The notes below the pieces were generated by a model, which had not been told where the DNA came from, did no database searches, and saw only the letters and a program-made list of their open reading frames with translations. Positions 1 to 9,365 of a stretch of 64,000 nt of DNA are shown one piece after another (position 1 is the first letter of the stretch; every line of letters begins with the position of its first letter). This DNA comes from Rhynchopus euleeides (taxonomy: Eukaryota; Euglenozoa; Diplonemea; Diplonemida; Diplonemidae): assembly GCA_963210315.1 (NCBI GenBank), contig OY723287.1:496001-560000 (forward strand), written 5' to 3'. The position numbers and the translations under genes were made by a program.

Positions 1-733
1 TCGGTCTAGTCCGCGGCGACGAGTCGCCGATCACTGCGTCGTGAAAGGAATAGTTGTGGAGGGGAAGCTCAAGCCTTCGAGGCAGAGGTAGCCGTCACTT
101 CTTGGCGGGAGAAAGACTCGCCAGGTACGTTTTGCCGTTTAGCAATGGCAAGCCCGTGTGCAGTGCTTAGAATACACACCGAGATGAAAGTTGGCAGCGT
201 CCGGAGGGACTGACAGCATTGCCAAGAGGGGCCTGATGTGAGACTGAGGGAAACAGGGGGCACGGAACCTGGGCCCCGAACGAGTAGAATCCAACTGTGG
301 ACCGAGTCGTCAGAATGCATCCAAATAGCCGACGACGAATGATCCCCACCTGGGGCCGGGAGTACAGGCGCGTATAAGCTCGCCCTTGTGTCAGCAGAAG
401 AGCACTTGTGTTGTGCGCCAACTCGGGGAAAACAAAAACAACACTCCGCGGCCTGTGGAGGTTGCAGTTGACATCCAAAACCTGCCTAGTAGTCTGATCT
501 TCTTGACATTGGCAGGATACAAATCACGTTGATTGCAACAAAATGTGACAAATGTTCCAAATCCGTTGGGACTTTGCTTAGAAGAGCGGAAAAGTGAGTC
601 GCCTCGCACAGGATGGGGGCAAACTGACACATAACAACAGAGTCAATAGAGACAGGGAGCAAATGAGACAACTCCGTGGTGTGGATATGACGAGCAAAGT
701 GTGACACGCCCACAGCGATGTTACAAATCTGCC
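1..733. other. Gene-free left edge with dispersed repeat fragments
   Basis: No convincing gene is seen. The stretch near 415-545 is homologous to the insertion at 1764-1885 in the 3' flank of NLR copy 1 (shared TGTGCGCCAA motif followed by an AAAACAAAA tract). The stretch near 570-650 is a reverse-complement member of a short repeat family also seen near 18230 and 34868. The short open frames here have no recognisable domains. Confidence 0.6.
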
Positions 734-1045
734 GTGGACTTGTAACAAATGTTACAAATACCGCAAATGATACAAATGTTACAAATCCGTCGTGGACTTG
801 TAACATTTGTTACAAATAGCGCAAATGTTACAAATGTTACAAATCCGCCGTGGACTTGTAACAAATGTTACAAATGCCGCAAACGTTACAAATGTTACAA
901 ATCCGTCGTGGACTTGTAGGAAATGTTCCAAATGTTTCAAGCCCACGGCGGATTTGTAACAAATGTTACGAGTCCACGACGGATTTGTAACATTTGTAAC
1001 ATTTGCGCTATTTGTAACAAATGTTACAAATAACGGTGTTCCCAT
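734..1045. repeat. 58-bp minisatellite with inverted half
   Basis: The string GTGGACTTGTA recurs at 734, 792, 850 and 908, giving a 58-bp period. Each unit carries several copies of the small palindrome TTGTAACAAATGTTACAA. From about 940 the same motifs continue in inverted orientation (CCACGGCGGATTTGTAACA), so the array could fold into a long hairpin. No coding function is implied. Confidence 0.85.
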
Positions 1046-1763
1046 AAAAACATCGCACCTCTCGCGCTGCCTGCACGAAAGGGACGGGTAACCTGCAGGT
1101 CACCCACAGCAGCCTACTGCCTATGTTCTATACAAGGTCGGCGCCGACCACACGAAAGGCTGTTCGATCTGTGGCGCAACAAGGTGCAATGCAGGCCCAC
1201 ATCCGTTTCCCTGCTGCAAGAGCAGTCACATCGATTTCGTTGACAGGGCCTGCCCACTTGTGTGTGTGACGGGGTGACCTGCAGATGGTGAGCTGGCCCA
1301 CGGCAGAACACCTGGACGGGGGATGGGTGCGACTAGAGCATCAGCCAACTCGTCTTGCTGCAGGACTGCGGACAATTGGCCACCGAGAGCAAGCATGGGT
1401 CCGCTCAGCTCTCACTGAAACTGTACCAGATGCAAGTGGTGGGGGGAGGAGGGGGTCCCAGGGGAGGACACACCGGTCGGCAACCCACGAGGACTGGGCC
1501 CGTCCCAGTCAACAGAAGAACAAAGCAGGAACACGGACTCACCTGAACAGAGCACCGTCCTTCCTCGACCTCACAACTCCCCCCCGAGGGCTCTGCAGTG
1601 TAAACACGCACGTAAATCTTGTGGCAAGTGTCACCTGGAAAGGCGGCACATGACAGGGCCAAACCTGCGGACACACTAGAATCGTTTGTTGGCAGACTCC
1701 AGTGAACACCACACCAGAAGACCTTGGTCTTGCCTAAGGCTTCGTCAGCTTGGATACTGGCTG

Positions 1764-1885
1764 CTTTGTTTGTGCGCCAAATCCGGGCAAAACAAAAGCA
1801 ACTCCGCAGCCTGATGAGGAGGTTGAATTTGTTGCCCAAGCGCTGCCTACTATCTTTTTGACACTGACAGGTTCCCTGTTGTGGT
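1764..1885. mobile_element. Short insertion in 3' flank of NLR copy 1 (SINE/MITE-like)
   Basis: Three homologous 3' flanks can be compared: here, at about 3320-3345 and at about 46725-46745. The last two read CTGCTTCCAGCTGAAAAA. Here about 120 bp starting TTTGTGCGCCAAATCCGG replaces that junction. Related sequence is found at 415-545, and the motif TTTGTGCGCCAAA also occurs near 35090 and 44125. An empty-versus-filled comparison inside one window is good evidence of an insertion. I see no clear target duplication and no polymerase III box of which I am sure. Confidence 0.6.
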
Positions 1886-1937
1886 AAAAAACGACCCGCA
1901 ACTTGCCTTGCACACATCCCTCTGGCACACTGCGGTG

Positions 1938-2909
1938 CTACGCAGCAGCCACAGCCCCACCAAGCACACTACATGCAGCGGTAGGCGTCACAGTGTCGAG
2001 CCCGGCGCATTGAAAGGGTACAGGCACAACGGGCCCACTGCCGATCACAGTCCGCAGACGCCAGGATGCGGCACAGATGCGGATCACGTTACCATCACAA
2101 ACAGCAACGCAGGGGGGGACCCCTGATGTCACAGCTCCGCTGCCCACTGAGGGGGTGCGGCCTTCAAGCTTCTGCAGCTCCTTCCCTGTTGACGTCTCCC
2201 AGACACGAACGCTGTTGTCGACAGAGGCTGAGATGATCTTCGATCCGTCTGGTGTGACAGTCACGGAGTTGACAGCAGAGGCGTGGCCTTCAAGCTTCTG
2301 CAGCTCCTTCCCTGTTGATGTATCCGAGACACTAACGCTGTTGTCGTCAGAGCCTGAGATGATCTTCGATCCGTCTGGTGTGACAGTCACGGAGTTAACA
2401 TCGTCGGTGTGGCCTTCAAGCTTCTGCAGCTCCTTCCCTGTTGATGTATCCCAGACACGAACGCTGTTGTCGCCAGAGCCTGAGATGATCTTCGATCCGT
2501 CTGGTGTGACAGTCACGGAGTTAACATCGTCGGTGTGGCCTTCAAGCTTCTGCAGCTCCTTCCCTGTTGATGTATCCCAGACACGAACGCTGTTGTCGGC
2601 AGAGCCTGAGATGACCTTCGATCCGTCTGGTGTGACAGTCACGGAGTAGACAGCAGAGGTGTGGCCTTCAAGCTTCTGCAGCTCCTTCCCTGTTGACGTC
2701 TCCCAGACACGAACGCTCTTGTCGGCAGAGCCTGAGATGATCTTCGATCCGTCTGGTGTGACAGTCACGGAGAGGACATAGGACATGTGGCCTTCAAGCT
2801 TCTGCAGCTCCTTCCCTGTTGATGTATCCCAGACACGAACGCTCTTGTCGTAGGATCCTGAGATGACCTTCGATCCGTCTGGTGTGACAGTCACGGAGGA
2901 CACATCGCG
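1938..2909 (-). pseudogene. WD40-only fragment of the NLR family, no start codon
   Basis: Reading on the minus strand, this frame begins at the exact point where the WD40 array begins in the full gene (first repeat with ARDV). It runs through about seven 42-residue WD40 units and ends in the same degenerate last repeat and tail as the full genes (stop TAG at 1938). Upstream the sequence switches abruptly into a dispersed GC-palindrome repeat (2911-3072), and no in-frame ATG precedes the array. I infer a 5'-truncated duplicate with no ankyrin, ADP-ribosyltransferase or NACHT part. One unit has lost the WD signature (SVSVSDTS instead of SVRVWDTS). It could act as a sequence donor for gene conversion, but nothing shows that it is expressed. 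Confidence 0.8.
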
Positions 2910-2910
2910 G

Positions 2911-3072
2911 GCGACCTGTCCCTGTTGGACAGGCACAGGGCACGGGGAGGTCTGGGGGGCTCTGCCCCCCAGCCGCCGGAGGCCACAAACATTTATTCCT
3001 GGCGGGCGCAGATTCGGTGTGAATTGGGCTGCATCCTGAGTGGCCAGACCCTACCCGATGTGACGGTAAATT
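2911..3072 (+). repeat. GC-palindrome dispersed repeat, long type
   Basis: The unit runs from CCTGTCCCTGTTGGACAGG through the hairpin core GGGGGGCTCTGCCCCCC and AGCCGCCGGAGGCCAC to TAAATTGTC. The same long type lies at 11396-11559 and 53699-53873. Here it sits precisely between the WD40 fragment and a truncated copy of the NLR 3' flank, so it marks a rearrangement junction. Confidence 0.85.
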
Positions 3073-3370
3073 GTCAACAAAGCAGGAACACAGACTCGCC
3101 TGAACAGAGCACCGTCCTTCCTCGACCTCACAACTCCCCCCCGAGGGCTCTGCAGTGTAAACACGCACGTAAATCTTGTGGCAAGTGTCACCTGGAAAGG
3201 TGGCACATGATAGGGTCAAACCTGCGGACACACTAGAATCGTTTGTTGGCAGACTACAGTGAACACCACACCAAAAGACCTTGGTCTTGCCCAAGGCTTC
3301 GTCAGCTTCGATACTGGTTGCTTCCAGCTGAAAAAAGACCCGCAACTTGCCTTGCACACATCCTGCGGTG
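3073..3370. repeat. Second copy of the NLR 3' flank (truncated)
   Basis: From AACAAAGCAGGAACACAGAC onward this repeats about 1519-1937 and 46485-46790. It is directly downstream, on the minus strand, of the stop codon that would end full-length NLR copy 1 (3371). The insertion seen at 1764-1885 is absent here. Confidence 0.8.
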
Positions 3371-4039
3371 CTACGCAGCGGCCACAGCCCCACCAAGCAC
3401 ACTGCATGCAGCGGTAGGCGTCACAGTGTCGAGCCCGGCGCATTGAAAGGGAACAGGCACAACGGGCCCACTGCCGATCACAGTCCGCAGACGCCAGGAT
3501 GCGGCACAGATGCGGATCACGTTACCATCACAAACAGCAACGCAGGGGGGGACCCCTGATGTCACAGCTCCGCTGCCCACTGAGGGGGTGCGGCCTTCAA
3601 GCTTCTGCAGCTCCTTCCCTGTTGATGTCTCCCAGACACGAACGCTGTTGTCGCCAGAGCCTGAGATGATCTTCGATCCGTCTGGTGTGACAGTCACGGA
3701 GTTGACAGCAGAGGTGTGGCCTTCAAGCTTCTGCAGCTCCTTCCCTGTTGATGTATCCCAGACACGAACGCTCTCGTCGGCAGAGCCTGAGATGATCTTC
3801 GATCTGTCTGGTGTGACAGTCACGGAGAGGACAGTAGAGGTGTGGCCTTCAAGCTTCTGCAGCTCCTTCCCTGTTGATGTATCCCAGACACGAACGCTCG
3901 TGTCGTCAGAGCCTGAGATGATCTTCAATCCGTCTGGTGTGACAGTCACGGAGCGCACATATTCGGTGTGGCCTTCAAGCCTCTGCAGCTCCTTCCCTGT
4001 TGATGTATCCCAGACACGAACGCTCGTGTCGTCAGAGCC
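3371..4039 (-). pseudogene. Continuation of the NLR copy 1 WD40 array after the premature stop
   Basis: The frame is the same as that of the gene above (no indel) and continues through about four more WD40 units into the degenerate last repeat and the tail found in every family member, ending at 3371. The interruption is one base: the Ser codon TCA of the conserved KIISGS motif is TAA at 4042-4040. Units 9-12 and 13-16 of the array carry the same order of variable residues, so a four-unit (504-bp) block was duplicated in tandem. Either the protein ends at the stop and this is relic sequence, or the stop is read through. Confidence 0.8.
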
Positions 4040-7000
4040 TTAGATGATCTTCGATCTGTCTGGTGTGACAGTCACGGAGAGGACAGTAGAGGTGTGGCCT
4101 TCAACCTTCTGCAGCTCCTTCCCTGTTGATGTCTCCCAGACACGAACGCTGTTGTCGCCAGAGCCTGAGATGATCTTCGATCCGTCTGGTGTGACAGTCA
4201 CGGAGTTGACAGCAGAGGTGTGGCCTTCAAGCTTCTGCAGCTCCTTCCCTGTTGAAGTATCCCAGACACGAACGCTCTCGTCGGCAGAGCCTGAGATGAT
4301 CTTCGATCTGTCTGGTGTGACAGTCACGGAGAGGACAGTAGAGGTGTGGCCTTCAAGCTTCTGCAGCTCCTTCCCTGTTGATGTATCCCAGACACGAACG
4401 CTCTTGTCGTCAGAGCCTGAGATGATCTTCAATCCGTCTGGTGTGACAGTCACGGAGCGCACATATTCGGTGTGGCCTTCAAGCCTCTGCAGCTCCTTCC
4501 CTGTTGATGTATCCCAGACACGAACGCTCGTGTCGTCAGAGCCTGAGATGATCTTCGATCTGTCTGGTGTGACAGTCACGGAGAGGACAGTAGAGGTGTG
4601 GCCTTCAAGCTTCTGCAGCTCCTTCCCTGTTGATGTATCCCAGACACGAACGCTCTTGTCGTCAGAGCCTGAGATGATCTTCGATCCGTCTGGTGTGACA
4701 GTCACGGAGTAGACAGGAGAGGTGTGGCCTTCAAGCTTCTGCAGCTCCTTCCCTGTTGATGTCTCCCAGACACGAACGCTGTTGTCGCCAGAGCCTGAGA
4801 TGATCTTCAATCCGTCTGGTGTGACAGTCACGGAGTAGACAGGAGAGGTGTGGCCTTCAAGCTTCTGCAGCTCCTTCCCTGTTGATGTATCCCAGACACG
4901 AACGCTCTTGTCGTCAGAGCCTGAGATGATCTTCGATCCGTCTGGTGTGACAGTCACGGAGTGAACATCGTCGGTGTGGCCTTCAAGCTTCTGCAGCTCC
5001 TTCCCTGTTGATGTATCCCAGACACGAACGCTGTTGTCGGCAGAGCCTGAGATGATCTTCGATCCGTCTGGTGTGACAGTCACGGAGTTGACAGTAGAGG
5101 TGTGGCCTTCAAGCTTCTGCAGCTCCTTCCCTGTTGATGTATCCCAGACACGAACGCTGTTGTCGCCAGAGCCTGAGATGATCTTCGATCCGTCTGGTGT
5201 GACAGTCACGGAGTTGACAGGAGAGGTGTGGCCTTCAAGCTTCTGCAGCTCCTTCCCTGTTGATGTATCCCAGACACGAACGCTCTTGTCGTCAGAGCCT
5301 GAGATGATCTTCGATCCGTCTGGTGTGACAGTCACGGAGCGCACATCGTCGGTGTGGCCTTCAAGCTTCTGCAGCTCCTTCCCTGTTGATGTCCCCCAGA
5401 CACGAACGCTCTTGTCGAAAGAGCCTGAGATGATCTTCGATCCGTCTGGTGTGACAGTCACGGAGTAGACAGGAGAGGTGTGGCCTTCAAGCTTCTGCAG
5501 CTCCTTCCCTGTTGATGTATCCCAGACACGAACGCTCTTGTCGTAGGATCCTGAGATGATCTTCGATCCGTCTGGTGTGACAGTCACGGAGCACACATCG
5601 CGGGCGTGACCCAACAGAGGCGGGAGCGGGGCACCGAAGGAGGAGCCCTCCCAGTCAGAGCGTGTGAGATTGCCCTCCCAGAGCATTGCTTGCTCCAGCC
5701 AGCAGTTGTGGAAGCGGCTCTTCTCGAGCACAGTCGCACACAGGCGTACGTGGCGCAGGTCGCTGTCCTGTACAAGCACACCAGTGAGGTCGCACCTGAA
5801 TGTAAACCGCGTGCGTGCGGCGAGCGCCATGGCATTGGAAGCTGACGCCAGTGATTTCGCATCATCACCAGCGTCGCGGGTCGCCAGGACCAGCGGCAGC
5901 AGCTCGGACACCACCTTTGTGTCGCGCTCGTCGCCCCCACGTGTGAGCACCGTGTCGGCAAAGTACTCCAGCACATTCGGCGCATCCTTGCTGAAGGCCC
6001 TGCGCACTTTGCACCCATGCGTATCAGCCACAGCACCTTTCCGTGCCAGGCGCCGCGCCACAAGGAACTCCCCAAGCGTCTTGTGACGGAATGCAAAGGC
6101 GCTGCTGTCGTCGTGGAAGCTCTCCACACGAAACGGGAGGACCCGGAACGCCTCGTCTGCTCTTGCACGGTCCACCCCGTCCTCCTGCAACAGGCGCGCC
6201 CGCTCTGTGCCCAGTGATCCCTGCCACGTCTGTGCCTGCAGCATCGCGCACGCAATCAGTTCCCCCACCCGCAGCACCTCCTCCGCGCGCGCCGCTCCAA
6301 CTGACCCCTGCCGCAACCCCACCTCCACGTGCTTCTGCAGGTACGCCTCGTACACCGCGACATCACTCAGGCACTGACGCACCTGTGCGCTGCACGATGA
6401 CAGCTCGTGCTGAGCGTAACACGCCATGTGAAGCAGGAACGGGTTGCGCAGCTGCGACAGTATCGCCACCTCAGCGTCTGCAACTGTGCGTGGAGGAACT
6501 GGTTCCGCCGCCAGCTGCTCCAGCCGTGTTGTGGTCTGTTCGGCTGCACGCTGCTGCGCTGCCTTCAGCTCCAAGAACCCCGCCTGCTGCGACAGCGCCA
6601 CAAGCACATCACGCAGCGGGACTGATGACCCTGCATCATGAGGTGTGCCGCCGCATCTGCCTTCCAGCGCCAATATCACCGCCTCGGCTGCAGCCTCCAC
6701 ACACGGGGTGGTGTTTGCGTTTCTCCGCACCCCGTTGTCTGTAGAAGCACCCGGTGTCTTGTCTTTGCCGCTGCTGCCGCTGTCAGCACCAGCCAGGACC
6801 CACGCCCTCTCCACAATCGCCACCACCACCGCTCGGTCGCTGAGCACCACCGCTGTATCATCATCAGCTGCACCGCATGTGCCGCGCGCCGTGTCGGCCA
6901 GCTTCCGCTGATCGTCCGCAGTGAAGAATGCGTCCACACGCTGCTGCTCCGCCTTCGCCACCTGTGCCACACGCACCTTGCTGATGTACGCCACCGCGTC

Positions 7001-9214
7001 TGCCTGTGTGAAGGGTTGCATGTACAGCGACCTCGTCCCATCCCCACAGATTTGCGACGGTGTGTGATCCACGCTCTTCAGGTACTCACCGCGCGTCGTC
7101 ACAATCACGCTGCACTGATTCGCACACCACGGGTGCAGCCGCAGCACCCCTTGCCCGCCACTGGCCTTGTACGCGTCCCCCAAATCCTTCCGCGTCAGCC
7201 CCACCTCGTCCAGCGAGTCCAGGATCACCACAACGTCGTAGACACTGCTGAGGTGATCTAACGCAGCCTCCTCCAGCCCGAACGACTTCCCGATGAACTC
7301 GTCGATCCCGCCGTGTGTTGTGACGGTGGACGCACCAATCGACGGCAGCGCCACAAAGACAGGGAACACGGGCTTCTTTCTCTGCCCCGCAACCACGCCC
7401 GCATCCCCCTTCTTCTCCTGCAGCAGGTGGCACAGAACCGCAACCGCCGCAGATGTCTTCCCGGTGCCTCCGTCCCCGACCAGGCACAGCGGGTGCCGCC
7501 CCGTCCCCCTCGCCCCTTCCCCCGCCCCCTCCTCCGCGTGCCCGTCTGCCGCCAGCCACTCGTCCACCTCGCGCAGCAGCATCCTCGTCTCCGACTCCGC
7601 CACATGTGTATCGTCCCCGACCCTGCCCTCCACGTAGCCGTCCAGGAACTCCGCAAAGAGCGACGCCGTGTGCTGCAGCACCTTCCGCACCGCCTCAACT
7701 TGGTCCGCCACAGAGTAGTCGCCGGCGCCGTTGTTGCTGTCTTTCTTCTCGTCATGCGCAGCTACCTCCTGCATCACAATCACGTCGAAGGGCTGCCCCA
7801 CCATGCGCAGCAGCGTCGGGGACAGCTTCCACTGCACCCGGAACTCGATGTTGCTGTCGTACAGCAGCTCCGCCTCCTGCGGGAACACGCTTGCGAATCC
7901 CACCTCCGCCGCACCCTGCTTCGCCACAATCACAAAAAACGTCCCAGCCTTCCCGTACATGAAGGTCTTCGCCACACCCTGTTCCTGCGTCGTCGACGTG
8001 AAGGCGTTCCACACCACCGACGTCCCCACCTTGTACTGCGCCGACACGTTCACGTTGATCCCGCGGAACACCGTGGTCAGGCTCGGCCGCCGGCTCCGGA
8101 TCAGCCGCGTCAGCTTCGCTATCAGCGGCTGGAACGTCGCAATCACGTGCAGCTGTGCCGGTGCAGGCTCAAGCTCGAACACGCTGCCTGCCGCAGACTC
8201 ACGCGCTTCCTTCGACAGCCCAATCGTCCGCATCGCCTGGTTCATCCCGAAGTACAGTGCTGGCCGCACGCAACCCGCCCCGTGGTTCCCCAGCACAACC
8301 GGGTCGGTGAAGTCCCCGTGGTACTCCTTCACGATGGGTGCACCGTCTGCCTTGCACACGAGATCGCACGTCTCACTGTTGACTTTGTACTCCACGCAGT
8401 CGCAGGTGAAGAGGTAGCCTGCGCACAGATGCTCGAACCAGTCGTCCACCGCCATCCAGTCCTCGATCTCGTCTGGCGCATTCTCCACATGCTGCAGCAC
8501 CCGCTGCACAACAAACCGCAGCCCCAGCAGCATGCTGTCCACGTGCTTTGCCCGGTACCCGAGATCCGGTCGCACCGTCAGCAGCTGCACCAGCCACTCC
8601 AGCAGCGGTGTCTCGCCCGCCTTGTCGCTGCGCGTGAAGCGGATCTTCCGCCCGTCCACGTGGTTCTCCAGCCGCTCGCTCGTCTTGTCCTTGTCGGTGG
8701 GTTTGTCTGTGGGGTGCTCCTGTGGCGGTGGCTGAGCCTGCGACTGTGGGAGCCCATCCGATGCAGTGTGGGCTGCATCAGTAACAGTGGGAACACGTGT
8801 CCTCAAGGGCGCCCACTCGTCTGTGAGGAAGTGCCGCAGCCTGCTGACCACCTCCGTCTGCATCTTCCCCACTTGCCCGGCGAGGGCCGCCAGCCAGGCA
8901 CTGCATGTGCCGCCATCACGGTGCTGCAGCGCGTACCACACCGGTGTGCGCCCCTCCCCGTCCGGAACGCTGGCTGCCCCGCACTCCTCCACCAGAAACT
9001 TGACTGCTTCGGCAGCAGCGGGAACCCCCCTGCACCCGGGCTGCAACACCTCGTGCAGCAGCGTCCGCCCGGTGTGTGGGTCCGCCGCGTTCACGTCCGC
9101 CTTGTGCTTCTCCAGCAGCTGCCGCCACGTCCCGCCCTCCAGTGCCTCCTTCACAGCGCGTGTGCTGCCCCACCAACCCCGCCCGTGCTCCTCCACACTC
9201 GCACTCGACCCCAT
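4040..9214 (-). CDS. ANK-ART-NACHT-WD40 NLR-like (STAND) protein, copy 1, cut by a stop in the WD40 array
   Basis: The 1,724-residue frame starts at the ATG at 9214. The first codons read Met-Gly-Ser-Ser-Ala-Ser, which fits the N-myristoylation rule, so membrane anchoring is likely. Residues about 20-105 are ankyrin-like (DVNAADPHTGRTLLH). About 220-500 is an ADP-ribosyltransferase fold with the arginine-specific R-S-E pattern: R in FRGIN near 383, STS in AFTST near 406, and E-x-E in QEAEL near 447. The NACHT P-loop GDGGTGKTS lies near 580 and Walker B VVVILDSLDE near 663. A STAND-type FRHKTLGEFLVARR motif lies near 1045. A pentapeptide-like stretch follows at about 1138-1192. WD40 units start near 1203, twelve and a half before the TAA at 4040-4042. 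STAND proteins are oligomerising immune or self-recognition switches. Here the ART would be the effector and the WD40 array the sensor (inference). Confidence 0.88.
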   Translation of the reverse strand: MGSSASVEEHGRGWWGSTRAVKEALEGGTWRQLLEKHKADVNAADPHTGRTLLHEVLQPGCRGVPAAAEAVKFLVEECGAASVPDGEGRTPVWYALQHRDGGTCSAWLAALAGQVGKMQTEVVSRLRHFLTDEWAPLRTRVPTVTDAAHTASDGLPQSQAQPPPQEHPTDKPTDKDKTSERLENHVDGRKIRFTRSDKAGETPLLEWLVQLLTVRPDLGYRAKHVDSMLLGLRFVVQRVLQHVENAPDEIEDWMAVDDWFEHLCAGYLFTCDCVEYKVNSETCDLVCKADGAPIVKEYHGDFTDPVVLGNHGAGCVRPALYFGMNQAMRTIGLSKEARESAAGSVFELEPAPAQLHVIATFQPLIAKLTRLIRSRRPSLTTVFRGINVNVSAQYKVGTSVVWNAFTSTTQEQGVAKTFMYGKAGTFFVIVAKQGAAEVGFASVFPQEAELLYDSNIEFRVQWKLSPTLLRMVGQPFDVIVMQEVAAHDEKKDSNNGAGDYSVADQVEAVRKVLQHTASLFAEFLDGYVEGRVGDDTHVAESETRMLLREVDEWLAADGHAEEGAGEGARGTGRHPLCLVGDGGTGKTSAAVAVLCHLLQEKKGDAGVVAGQRKKPVFPVFVALPSIGASTVTTHGGIDEFIGKSFGLEEAALDHLSSVYDVVVILDSLDEVGLTRKDLGDAYKASGGQGVLRLHPWCANQCSVIVTTRGEYLKSVDHTPSQICGDGTRSLYMQPFTQADAVAYISKVRVAQVAKAEQQRVDAFFTADDQRKLADTARGTCGAADDDTAVVLSDRAVVVAIVERAWVLAGADSGSSGKDKTPGASTDNGVRRNANTTPCVEAAAEAVILALEGRCGGTPHDAGSSVPLRDVLVALSQQAGFLELKAAQQRAAEQTTTRLEQLAAEPVPPRTVADAEVAILSQLRNPFLLHMACYAQHELSSCSAQVRQCLSDVAVYEAYLQKHVEVGLRQGSVGAARAEEVLRVGELIACAMLQAQTWQGSLGTERARLLQEDGVDRARADEAFRVLPFRVESFHDDSSAFAFRHKTLGEFLVARRLARKGAVADTHGCKVRRAFSKDAPNVLEYFADTVLTRGGDERDTKVVSELLPLVLATRDAGDDAKSLASASNAMALAARTRFTFRCDLTGVLVQDSDLRHVRLCATVLEKSRFHNCWLEQAMLWEGNLTRSDWEGSSFGAPLPPLLGHARDVCSVTVTPDGSKIISGSYDKSVRVWDTSTGKELQKLEGHTSPVYSVTVTPDGSKIISGSFDKSVRVWGTSTGKELQKLEGHTDDVRSVTVTPDGSKIISGSDDKSVRVWDTSTGKELQKLEGHTSPVNSVTVTPDGSKIISGSGDNSVRVWDTSTGKELQKLEGHTSTVNSVTVTPDGSKIISGSADNSVRVWDTSTGKELQKLEGHTDDVHSVTVTPDGSKIISGSDDKSVRVWDTSTGKELQKLEGHTSPVYSVTVTPDGLKIISGSGDNSVRVWETSTGKELQKLEGHTSPVYSVTVTPDGSKIISGSDDKSVRVWDTSTGKELQKLEGHTSTVLSVTVTPDRSKIISGSDDTSVRVWDTSTGKELQRLEGHTEYVRSVTVTPDGLKIISGSDDKSVRVWDTSTGKELQKLEGHTSTVLSVTVTPDRSKIISGSADESVRVWDTSTGKELQKLEGHTSAVNSVTVTPDGSKIISGSGDNSVRVWETSTGKELQKVEGHTSTVLSVTVTPDRSKII
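4043..5606 (-). repeat. 126-bp coding repeat array (WD40), copy 1
   Basis: Each unit is 126 bp (42 codons) with the frame GHTxxVxSVTVTPDGSKII followed by SGSxDxSVRVWxTSTGK. Differences cluster at the two residues after HT, the residue before SVTV, the residue before D and the residue after it, and D/E after VW. Synonymous positions are almost invariant, showing recent homogenisation. Confidence 0.92.
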
Positions 9215-9260
9215 CCCCCTCACAGATTTCTTCCGCTGCACACACTCTTCGTGCGTTCTG

Positions 9261-9270
9261 CTTGTATATA
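9261..9270 (-). promoter_or_regulatory. TATA-like sequence upstream of NLR copy 1
   Basis: The minus strand reads TATATACAAG 47-56 nt upstream of the ATG. The same sequence stands at the same place before copy 2 (53053-53062). It could be a core promoter or simply part of the duplicated 5' leader. Confidence 0.3.
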
Positions 9271-9365
9271 GTGCTTCCGATTATGTGTCTGTGTAATGTG
9301 CACTGCCTGCATGTTGTGTGTGCATCACCAACAGAGCGGGTGCACCCCCTTTTTAATCTGTCACA

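Noticed and set aside
2077-5468. Plus-strand frames with repeats of WPSSFCSSFPVDVSQTRT
   Set aside because: They are the mirror reading of the 126-bp WD40 units. Any frame of a homogenised repeat stays open when one unit is open.
7313-9271. 652-codon open frame on the plus strand, repeated at 51105-53063
   Set aside because: It is exactly antisense to the ankyrin/ART/NACHT coding sequence, His/Arg/Leu/Pro-rich as expected from a shadow of G+C-rich codons, and has no domain. The minus-strand reading has clear motifs.
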